Assembly (NCBI GenBank): GCA_021234155.1
Contig: JAJEKV010000071.1
Span: forward strand, 2,910,483 to 2,974,482
Source: Isoetes taiwanensis
Taxonomy: Eukaryota > Streptophyta > Lycopodiopsida > Isoetales > Isoetaceae
Direction of reading: 5' to 3'
Length of the DNA stretch: 64,000 nt
The translations under genes were made by a program, and so were the position numbers. Shown one piece after another: positions 45,663-55,264 of this stretch; the stretch's first letter is position 1; every line of letters starts with the position of its first letter. The notes beneath the pieces are model-generated. The model was not told where the DNA came from and searched no databases. It worked only from the letters and a program-made list of their open reading frames with translations.

Positions 45663-46345
45663 GCCACAAAAACCCTAGCATAGTTCAGAAAAGTGCATAT
45701 TTGAGCACTGAAACAAAGACAAGCATGCAGGTATCATACACCGTTAGAAAGCTCCTTGAACCAGCTTTCCAACAAGCCCAAGCACATGAAAATCGGACAC
45801 TGGATGTGAGAGATACAAATCGTTGAAGTGTCTACCGATTGCCACGTAAACCCTAGCACACAACCCGGAAAAGTGCCAATTTGAGCACAGAAACAAAGCC
45901 AAGCATGTAGGTAACATACATCTTTGGAAAGATCTCTGAACCAGCTTTCCAACAAGCCCAAGCACATGAAAATTTGACACCTCATGAGACATATGACCGA
46001 TCAAAATTCTGCCACAAGACGAGACCAATCGAATACTTACTAAAACATACGCCAATCCCTATATTGGTGTCAGACTTTCATCAACAACACCATCAGGAAC
46101 TAGGGTATGAATTAGTAAAACATTCTCGTAACCTTCAATAAGAGTACAACACACACCTTTCAACACCGCGTGGCCAAGGCCAACAACGGCATCAGGCGAG
46201 GGCTATACTTCTCAAAGAAGGAAGAAGAAATGCTGCCACAAAAACCCTAGCACACAGCCCGGAAAACAGCAGATTTGAGCACTGAAACAAAGACAAGCAT
46301 GCAGGTATCATACATCATTGGAAAGATCTCTGAACCAGCTTTCCA
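45663..46345. repeat. ~180 bp tandem units at LINE 5' side, copy B
   Basis: Units at 45663-45840 and 45841-46012, partial third at 46235-46345, matching 29064-29755. Confidence 0.85.
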
Positions 46346-47378
46346 AAGAGGAGGACGAGGAGGATGAGGGCTTTTTTTTTTGTTATTTTATTTTTAGTTC
46401 AGGAAAGCGAGCTGGGCATCTCCAAAAAAGGCCTCACCTGAAGATTTTGAATGGAGCTAGGCATCTCCTTAAACTGCCTTGAACTTTTGTTATTTTGGAT
46501 GAAAGAGCTGGGCAACTCTAATAAAAGGCCTTCCTTATGTAAAATATTTTTCTGATAATATGAAGACTTAATTCTTTTAATTTGTTTCTGTAGTTTCTAC
46601 TCTCACTTTAATTTCTACTCTTAATTTAATGATGTACTTTAATTTCTTCGGAAATTGTTTTGAATTCTCGCTTTTTCAATCTTAGTTTTGAGAGAGCTCA
46701 ACTTAATTTTGAAATCACGCCAAAATCGGGTTAAGTTTGTGTGCAAAATGTTTAAATTGCAAAGTAGTCCAATACACGCCCGCATGAATTGCATAGAGTA
46801 ACTAGCTTTCTTATCTTAATATTAATCTCTTACAACAAAGACTTACTTAATTCTATTAATGCATTCAAAGAGTTTAAACTTTAAATTAGCATCTGACGCC
46901 CATGCAACGTCCCATGATAATTGTTAATCCATGCATCTACACGCCCATGATGAACCTCTTTTCTCGCACTTCATTTCTTTTCTATTACACATTTCTTTCT
47001 TTTTCCACAATTTCTAGAGTTCATCACATATTATTTTTGCGCCCCGCAATGCCGGGCAAAAGAGGCTGCAATCTGCAAAACATATACTTCAATTAAAACC
47101 ATCATTCAAATATTTTTAGAATATGTCTTAATTTTGGGACAAAATTAGATTGATACTTTTTGCCGCCGTTGCCACTTTTTCTTTTCCCGCCCATGTGCTT
47201 AAAATTGTTTGATTTCCTTTCCCTCGCGTCACGCCCGTTTTCTTTTTTCCACTTTTGTTTTCCTCCCCTTTTTTTTCTTTCCTTTCCCATTTCGTTTTTT
47301 CCCCTCTCCCATTTTATTTTCCATTTCCGCCGCCAGTGTCGCTTCCCTCTCCCATTTCGTTTTCTTTTCTGCCCTAGC
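46346..47378. other. Non-coding stretch, copy B
   Basis: Partner of 29756-30784, including the imperfect GCCCCGCAATGCCGGGC hairpin (47041-47057) and the pyrimidine tract after it. Confidence 0.5.
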
Positions 47379-47535
47379 ATGGAGCGGAGATGGCATGAAG
47401 TAGCGGGTATGGACAACAAAGGATATGGCATGAACATCAGCGGATATGGACAACAAAGAATATAGCCTGAACAACAGCGGATATGGCATGAAGGTACAGA
47501 ATATGGTTGCAGTATGAAATATGATATGAAATAGC
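47379..47535. repeat. GGATATGGCATGAAC minisatellite, copy B
   Basis: Partner of 30785-30960, with CAGCAAAG changed to CAACAAAG in the units. Confidence 0.75.
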
Positions 47536-48262
47536 ATACGCAAAACGACAGAAGAAGGTGGATTTTGCAAACAGTAGAGGAAGATGGCCAAATTTTGGAG
47601 CGAAAGACAAGCATGGAAAATCGGACTTGGAATGGGGGTTTTGTGCAGTTTTGTTTCAGAATACTTGCTTGGATTATAGTCAATGATTAAGTAGCACCTC
47701 TGATGATTCGTCTATAAATTGTTAAATGAGTTTTGCTCTTTAGCATTAGCAATATGCAACGAGCATGCTTCTGTGTATTTTGGCACTAGAAGACAGCTTT
47801 TCGTATGGAATTGGAGCCTATGTTTAATAATCCTTTTTTAGCCACTTCTGTGAGGAGAATTAGATGGATGGAAAATAGAACTGCAATGAGCCTGTGGTTT
47901 CATGTGTTTCTTCAAATAGCAGGGGATTACTAATCATAAGATATATGCTTTTCTCAGTGGCCAAGATCTGCAGCATGTTGGGCCGTCTCTGGTGTCTCTT
48001 AGGCTCGTGGTTTGTATTTTTGTGCATGCTTAAATTAAAAAAATATGGAAAGACTATGTAGATATGGCCCTCATTGCGAGATATCAACAATGGCAATCAC
48101 AAAAGTCTTGCAGTGAGCAAAAAGAATAGAAATCTATATTTGATGGGGTTATAAGATTCATAGTCTATTTGATTTTCAAGTTACATAGTTATACATTTTC
48201 GTGACGAAATTTATAGATGATGTTCTTGTCTCAAGGTAGTACAATAACACCAAAATAAGAAG

Positions 48263-48703
48263 ATGAAGAAACAGGGGCTTTGGAGCAGATTCAAGCAAAG
48301 AGAGATTGAAGAAAATGGGGCTCCATTTTCCGGGTCGGATTTTGAGCCCTTGGTAAGGTTTTCTTTTGGTCTTCTTTTGTATTATCTTTCAAAGATCTAT
48401 AAACTTTTGGGTACACTGGTTGTGGTGCTGCGAAAGTGTCATATTACTCTGTTTCATGAGACATTGGAAGCCTTTTCATGGTCTGAATATATTTATTCTT
48501 CTCAAGTTGTCATATTTCTTGCATTTACCGCTTTCGTGACCTTTGTATATGGTTATTTCTTTCTTTCTAGTCCGGGATTCAACCCAATCGTGGAAGAAAG
48601 TTGTAACCGAGATGCTGATTTTGCAGACTATTTCTCGAGTCTTATAGCATCTGCACTCTTTTGTATCTCCAAAGATAAGGAAGAAAGAATGTTCGTGGGC
48701 TAG
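48263..48703 (+). pseudogene. Membrane-protein fragment, copy B (CASP-like?)
   Basis: 146-residue frame with the two hydrophobic segments SFGLLLYYLSKIYKLLGTLV and SSQVVIFLAFTAFVTFVYGY and an acidic DADFADYFSSLIASA stretch before a third, short hydrophobic run. Compared with 31592-32074, small indels change the frame at both ends; the acidic N-terminus is interrupted by TAA at ~48255. A multi-span membrane protein is clear from hydrophobicity. The CASP-like assignment is weak. Confidence 0.4.
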
Positions 48704-49082
48704 ACATATGCATATATAATAGTTTCAACAATGGTATTGTTGCTTCGTTGATGATGACTACTGAGAAGGAATTAGTTGGTCTCTTTACTTCCAAAAAAAA
48801 AAAAAGAGATTAAAAAGAGTAACTGAACCGCCATCCATAGCTCACTCATCTCAAACAGGGGTCGGAGCAGATCCATCAGGGTATTATTGCAGTGGAACGT
48901 ATTGAAGCTAAGGTTGGTGAAGAAGATGGCGCTTGAATAAGAGTTGCAGTTCTGTTGATCTAAAAAGGATGGCAGTTTGTGGGTTCCCAATTGCACAACA
49001 GTCTTAAACTTTTCTACATTCTAAAGCATCGATTCACGCCTACTACGTAGAAGCGTGGATCATTGCACTAATGTAGCTCGTG

Positions 49083-49103
49083 AAATCGCGCTTGGCGCGA
49101 TTT
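49083..49103. repeat. Perfect 9 bp hairpin, copy B
   Basis: Identical to 32458-32478. Conserved although neighbouring bases (CGATTCACGCCTACTACG) changed. Confidence 0.8.
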
Positions 49104-49268
49104 AACCCTGACGTCTTGTCACAATTTTATCTTCTAGAGTGTTTTTTAAGACATCACCTTTATTAATTGGGGGCAGCTTTATTTGGCTAAAATACTTAAA
49201 AATATGTGAATATATTTAGATATTGGAGTGATTTTATGTATTATATATTCTAATATTTGCTTGATTTC

Positions 49269-49396
49269 ATTAAATAAGTGATTATTTTCTTTGTAATGTC
49301 AATATATAAATTGTTATTTCAAGTATATTTTTATTAAATAAGTGATTATTTTATTTGTAATGTCAATATATAAATTGTTATTTCAAGTATATTTGT
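49269..49396. repeat. Two tandem 64 bp AT-rich units, copy B
   Basis: Partner of 32656-32783. Confidence 0.9.
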
Positions 49397-49730
49397 TGTT
49401 GTGATGCTGTATTTTGTTGATGTTAAGTTCAAGCAAATAGGTCTTTCCCTTGCCTTATTTAACGCAAATGTGAAAAAGGTAACAAAATATACAACATACA
49501 CTACAGTTTTTTAAATGCAAAAAATGGAATTAAAAACCATAAATGCACTGAAAATAATGCTTATGTGGCGTGATTTTGGAATAGACATAATCCCAAAATC
49601 TTCTTATATTATAATGTTGTGTAATGGACCGCACCCTAAATCGGACGGTCGAGGATTTGATTGATCAATGGTGGAGATGATGTGTGCGTGTCTTCAACTA
49701 AAATTTCATCTTGACTATGGCTTCAATATG

Positions 49731-51602
49731 AAAGGGAAAAGGAAAAAGGAAAAGGAAAAGGAAAAGGGAAAAGGGAAAAGGGAAAAGGGGAAGGGGAAGG
49801 GGAAGGGGAAGGGAAAAGGAAAAACGATGAAAGGGAAAAGGGAAAAGGAAACTAAAAGGGGAAGGGAAAAGGAAAAAGCGATGAAAGGAAAAGGGAAAAC
49901 TATGAAAGAGAAAAGGAAAAGGAAAAGGGAAGGAAAAGGAAAAAAAGATGAAAGGGAAAACGGAAAAGGGAAAAACGGAAACGGAAAAGGGAAAAGGAAA
50001 AGGGAAAAGGAAAAGGGACGGGAAAAGGAAAAAAAAATGAAAGGGAAAAGGGAAAAGGAAAACGGAAAAGGGGAAGGGAAAAGGAAAAATGATGAAAGGG
50101 AAAAGGAAAAAGGGAAAAGGGAAAAGGAAAAGGGAAGGAAAAGGAAAAACGATGAAAGGGAAAAGGGAAAAGGGAAAAGGAAAAAGGGAAAAGGGAAAAG
50201 GGAAAAGGAAAAAGGAAAAGGAAAAAACGATGAAAGGGAAAAGGGAAAAGGGAAAAGGGAAAAGGAAGAGGGGAAGGGAAAAGGAAAAACGATGAAAGGG
50301 AAAAGGAAGAGGGGAAGGGAAAAGGAAAAACGATGAAAGGGAAAAGGGAAAAGGGAAAAGGAAGAGGGAAAGGGAAAAGGAAAAACGATGAAAGGGAAAA
50401 GGGAAAAGGGAAAAGGGAAAAGGGAAAAGGAAAAGGAATAAAGGAAAGGTAAGAGGAAAAAGGAAAGAGAAGGAGAAAAGGAAAATGGAAAGATAAAAGA
50501 AAATAGAAAAAGGAATAGAATAGGCGAGGGGGAAAGGGAACGGAAAAAGAGCACCGCGAGAAGGGTAAGAAGTAAAGGTGAGAAAAGGAGAAAAAGGTAA
50601 GGGAAAATAAGAAAAGGTTGCAAAGTCTATGGGAAAAAGAAAAGTAAAAAGGAAAAGAGAGGGGGAAAAGGGAAAAAGAGAACTTGGGAAAAGGGAACGA
50701 AAAAAAGAGAAAAAAAATGAAAGGGCGGAAAAAAAGGGGAAAGAGAAAGGGTGAAGAAAGAGAAAAGGAAAGCAAAAAGAGCATCGAGAAAAGGAAGAGG
50801 GAAAGGATGGAAAATGAGGAAAAGGGTGGGGGGAAATTAGAATAGACAAAGGGTAGGGAGCAAGGAATAGGAAAAGAGGAAGGAGAAAAGGGCACGAGAA
50901 AAAAGGGGAGAGGGAAAGGGTGAGGAAATAGAAGAAAGAAAAGGAAAAAGAGTATGGGAAAGGGAAAAGAAAAAAGAAACAAGAAAGGAGAAAGTGGAAA
51001 GGGGAAAAAGGGGATGAAGATGGGGAAAGAAGGAAAAAGGGTACATAAAAAAGGTTGAGAAAAGGGAATGGAAAGAGGCATATGAAAAGCGAAAGGGGAA
51101 CGGAAAGGGAAAATGTAAAGGAAGGGGAAAGAGAAAGGAAAGGGAAAAAGGGAACATCGCAAAGCAAAAGGGTGGGGAAAGTATGAAAAGGGAATGGAAA
51201 GTTGAAAGGAAAAGGGAAGCGGAAAAAGGAGAAGGGAAAGCAAAAAGAGCATGAGGAAAAGAGGAGAGAGAAATGGGAAAAGAGATGGGGAAAAGGGCAC
51301 GTGATCAAGAGGAAGAGGGTGGGGAAAGGAAGAAAAGGGCACATGAAAAGGTAAGCAAAAGAGAACGAAAAAAATGCATGAGAAACGGGAAAGAGAAAAG
51401 GAAAAGGAAAAGGAAGAGGAAGGGGAAAAGGAAAGGGAAAGAGAGTAGTGGAAAAATGGGAAGAGCGGGGAAAGATAAAAAGGAAGGGAAAAAGCTTATA
51501 AGAAAAAAAGAAAGAAAAAAAGGGAAAGGGGAAAGGGAAGGCAAAGGGAGGGAGAACGGGGTTAGAAAAAAAAAAGGGAGAATAAAAAAAGAAAGAAATT
51601 AA
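49731..51602 (+). repeat. Long polypurine tract, copy B
   Basis: Partner of 33111-34983. Same GGGAAAA units and ACGATGAAAGGG punctuation in the first ~700 bp, but unit number and phase differ from copy A, while the irregular second part is nearly the same. The apparent 548- and 480-residue minus-strand frames are low-complexity artefacts. Confidence 0.9.
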
Positions 51603-51610
51603 AGGTTCCT

Positions 51611-51645
51611 AATTTATGCCCAGCAAGGCTGGGTACCATTACTAG
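51611..51645 (+). mobile_element. Helitron 3' terminus, type 2 (copy B)
   Basis: TTTATGCCCAGCAAGGCTGGGT: stem CCCAGC/GCTGGG (51619-51624, 51628-51633), then ACCATTACTAG with CTAG at 51642-51645 and a following T. The element lies to the left and includes the polypurine tract. Its 5' end was not located. Confidence 0.8.
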
Positions 51646-51776
51646 TAAATGAATAATGGTTTTAAAAGTAAAAGCAAAGATAGGCAAGCTAACATAAATG
51701 TTGATAATGTCGAGCTGATTGTAGTGGAAGATGAAGTCGTTATTTCATGGGCAAACTTGTGGGAGAGGTGCTCGGG

Positions 51777-52024
51777 TTATAGCATATTAGGGTGTGCCTA
51801 AAAAACTACACAATTGTGTATTTTCTGTGTATTTTTAGCAAGTACACATTTGTATTTTAGAGTACATAAAAGTCCTTCTTTACTAAAACTAATTGCGCTA
51901 TCTTCAAAGTGACATACTTTTTCAAGTCAACAAGATGGCAAGAACCCAGCTAATATCATCAACTTTAACTACCTAGGTACTTTCCTGATATGTGCCAGAA
52001 TAGGCACACCCTAACATGCTATAA
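51777..52024. mobile_element. MITE with 23 bp inverted ends, copy B
   Basis: Partner of 35159-35406. Confidence 0.75.
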
Positions 52025-52689
52025 CGCGCTCCTCCTTTTGGTGACAGTATAAGAGACGACTAATATCTCTGGAGTATCGAAATACTATGAGAGTTGTGTT
52101 CATGGTGTTCATCCCAAGTCCTTGTGGAAGTGCAATCATTAATCAAAGCTTAGCAAGCCCAGCTGAAATTGATTGTTGAGGACTTCCAACTTGTTAAGCT
52201 TTAGAATGCACGAAAGACTACACCCAGGTTTGGAAAAACATGCTAAAAATAAACGAATTAAATTGAATAGATTGTAATTGAATTTTAATAAGGTGGAGGC
52301 AATTAAGCAAAAATATTCAAACATAAATGCCTTGAAGGGCTGCCTAGGTTGAAGCATATTTCCTTCGAAGGTGGCCTCTGATGGGTTATGTATTAATCAC
52401 TACAAAAGGATGCTTGCATTTACTTTTTCTCTTGATATTGTATTGCAAATTGTTTCTAGATAATACTAAAAGGTCTTCCTATGAGCATATCTATTTGATA
52501 ACTTCTTGATATAAATATGTAGCACAATAACAGGGGGTTACTTTTAGATTTTTATACGTTTTTTCACATGGTTTTTCTATGATTTTGTTGTTGTATTCGT
52601 TGAGGTGTACTAAATAGTATTTCTAGAGTGCACCCTTTATGGGCCGTTGATTTTTGTTGGTTGGAACAATCCGAGGGTTGTTGTCTTTC

Positions 52690-52973
52690 TCTGCATGTGT
52701 TTGTGCATGAACACATGCACATGCACACACATGCATGCACATGCACACATGCATTACGCATGTGCACATGCACAAATAAGTAGTGTTTGTGCATGAACAT
52801 CATGCATGTGTATGTATAGCATGCATGTGCACATGCATGTGCATGTGCGTGCAAGTGCATGTGCATGTGTATTATGCATGTGCATGTGCATGTGTATTGT
52901 GCATGTGCAAGTGCAAGTGCAAGTGCATGTGCATGTGTGCATGTGTGTGCATGTGTGCATATGCATGTGTACT
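52690..52973. repeat. Alternating purine-pyrimidine simple repeat (ACATGC/TGTGCA)
   Basis: Left part is rich in ACACATGCAC, right part in GTGCATGTGT, so the tract is alternating purine-pyrimidine and also roughly self-complementary. The open frames with Cys/Met/His/Val runs are composition artefacts. Confidence 0.9.
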
Positions 52974-53757
52974 TGCCCTCTTGGATTCTTATTGCCGAAG
53001 TGGATTTTACTACCACGAGATGGATTTTTTGCTCACACTTACAAAGGTATTTGTTTTTAATGTTTCTTCAGCTTAGCATAATGTTTTTTTTTTTTTACAA
53101 GGTATTGGTTTCCCCGATTCTACAATGTAGTGCTGCAAAACCCTTTTTGTTTCCTTCCCAAGATTTGTCATGATTCAAAAAGAGTTTAGAGTTTAGGCCC
53201 TATGTTTGCTTCCAACTCTTGATATTCCTCGCTGCGAATTGTTCATAGCAGCCAACCTTTAGCTTCAATCAACAAACGGATTATTATGCACACAACAAAG
53301 CGGATTATTCCACGCTTTTCCATGTCAATGTAGATCACCAAACAATGGCCACAAGAATGCATTTATATTGTAGGTTTGGAACTTTAATCGAACCATAAGG
53401 TGAATCATGCATTACCTTTAAGCTAGAGATGAAGCATCCAAAATCATATGGATTGATAAACAATGGTGTCATTGTGAAAGAGAAATAGTTGTAGCGGAAG
53501 TAACAATATGTAGCATAATAACAGGGGTTTTCTTTGTATTGCAAACTTTATAACTTTCGTAATAATGGGATCAATCTGCTCTATCTTTATTGTAACTTTT
53601 ACTTATGTTCTATTTGCTTTATTGTGATCAAATTCAAAAAGCTACAGATGAAAGCCTCAAGTGAATTCTAGTTACGTGCAAAATACAATTATGAGCCATC
53701 CAACATATAAAAAATTAAATCCCCAACACATAACAACCATTGACATTAACAACCAAC
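52974..53757. other. Non-coding stretch
   Basis: Poly-T at ~53084-53095. TATGTAGCATAATAACAGGGG near 53506 echoes the sequence just right of the duplication end (52512-52536). GTGCAAAATACAATTATGAG (53676-53695) is inverted at 53880-53899. No gene recognised. Confidence 0.5.
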
Positions 53758-54185
53758 ACATAACTACCATTGACATTAATTAACACAACCATTGGGTCCA
53801 ACACATTTAAATTAAAATCCCCTTAAACCCCTTTGGTTTGGGTGCATATTCACACGGGGGTGACGAGGGCAAATGAGCCCTCATAATTGTATTTTGCACG
53901 CATTTAAATCAACACCATATAGTATTCCGCTTGAAATCTTATAGTATTTTGCAAATCTTGTTATACAGTATAGCAAATTTTGTACTTGCATACCCCACAA
54001 ACGAGGAACTTTACGTACGGTTTAGATTAAGGAATAAGGGGTGAATATGCCTATCCAACAGCTCTCGTTGCCCGGAGTCACCCCCCGTGTGAATATGCAC
54101 CCAAACCAAAGGGGGTTTAAGGGGGATTTTAATTTAAATGTGTTGGACCCAATGGTTGTGTTAATTAATGTCAATGGTAGTTATG
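53758..54185. mobile_element. Fold-back element with ~107 bp arms
   Basis: 53758-53864 and 54077-54185 are long, nearly perfect inverted repeats (outer words ATAACTACCATTGACATTAA and its inverse; inner words CACACGGGGGTGAC and GTCACCCCCCGTGTG), separated by ~212 bp. The small open frame starting at 54041 simply crosses the right arm. It may be a fold-back transposon, MITE or inverted duplication. A transcript through it would form a long hairpin. Confidence 0.85.
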
Positions 54186-54698
54186 GCAGCTCTGCTACAA
54201 GGAAAATTCTAGAAATTGCAAGGATTCAAAGAAGTTGCTATAAAGAAACTTCTAGAATTTGCCCCCACCATTTGCACAAGCCTGCTGTGTTATTTTGTTT
54301 TTCTTAAGCAGACACCATGATGTCAAAACAGTGGTTGGAGATAAAGCTTGCTTTCCATTGTTTGAGAAAATGTGTTATTTATGAGAGCTTCAAAGAAATG
54401 AATAGCAAAAAGCATTTAGTTATAGAATTCCTATAGATACTCTGTTTGATCTTGCACGAATGCTAAGATTTTTATATTTGTAGGGCCTTCTTGTATTTTC
54501 CTTTTCAAGTTCTAGCTCTGAAAAAAAAAAGGAATGCTAAGTTTCTTCAGGGGGAAAAGACCAATTGGTTAAGCTAGACCACTTAAAATCAATTTCAGGT
54601 CAAAGGCATTGCTGAAGATGACATAGCAAACGAGCGAATCAAACATGAAATCCTGCAAAATCTAAATAGCCCTCAATAAAATAGCCAATAATAGAACA
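54186..54698. other. Non-coding stretch
   Basis: No recognisable gene. A poly-A run lies at ~54521-54530. Confidence 0.4.
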
Positions 54699-54960
54699 CT
54701 AGTAATGGTGCCCAGCGTTGCTGGGCATAAGTTGAGAGCCTATAAATGCTTTGGGATGCAGTGAAAAAAGCCCTATCCCTTTCCCTTTCCCTTTCCCTCT
54801 TGCTCTATCCCGCATTTCATTTTTTCTTATTTTCTGTACTTTTTTTTTCTTTTCCTTTTTTTTTCTCGTCTTTCTCACATGTTTCCTTGTTTTCCCATCC
54901 CTTTCCTTCCCCCTTCCCTGTCATCGATAACCTTTTTCCCTTGGGTGCTTTTTTGCTTAA
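54699..54960 (-). mobile_element. Helitron 3' terminus, type 2, minus strand, with pyrimidine tract
   Basis: On the minus strand: CCCAGC/GCTGGG stem (54711-54725), ACCATTACTAG ending at 54699, then T. Inward (rightward) lies a C/T-rich tract at 54772-54960 (CCCTTT units). In element orientation this is again a polypurine tract next to the 3' end, as at 33-35 kb and 50-51.6 kb. TATAAATG at 54741 is TATA-like. Confidence 0.75.
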
Positions 54961-55016
54961 CCTACCCAACTTTTTGAAGTTATAGCACCTTACCAGCACC
55001 TAAATTAACGAGCACG

Positions 55017-55105
55017 GACGGGCTCGGACGGGCTCACGATGGGCTCGTGACGGGCTCATGATGGGCTCTGACGGGCTCGGACGGGCTCATGATGGGTTCT
55101 GACGG
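55017..55105. repeat. GACGGGCTC minisatellite
   Basis: About eight ~10-12 bp units of GACGGGCTCGG, GATGGGCTCGT and GACGGGCTCAT. Upstream of the RING-like gene. Confidence 0.85.
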
Positions 55106-55264
55106 CTTCAATTCCGACGGCCATCATCATAGAATTTTCGCGCGCAGCCACCTTACCTTGCATTCGAGCTTTTCTTCCCAAGCTTTGTGTATCTCCCAAG
55201 CTTTGTGTATTTGTACTCTGTTTTTCTTCCTTTGCAATTCCGGCAGCTCTTTTGCAACTATACC

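Larger units (their letters stand above)
35900..52514. repeat. Large tandem duplication, copy B (16.6 kb)
   Basis: Starts at AGCAGCTGATCGTAGG and ends at …CTTCTTGATATAA (52514). After that the sequence is unique (ATATGTAGCACAATAACAGGG), and a related word recurs at ~53506. It lacks the TIR transposon and keeps the uninterrupted target site at 40025-40028. Confidence 0.93.

Noticed and set aside
49698-51344. 548- and 480-residue minus-strand frames
   Set aside because: Same polypurine artefact in copy B; different frames are equally open.
52564-53173. His/Thr/Cys- and Cys/Met/Val-repeat frames
   Set aside because: Arise from the ACATGC/TGTGCA simple repeat on both strands.
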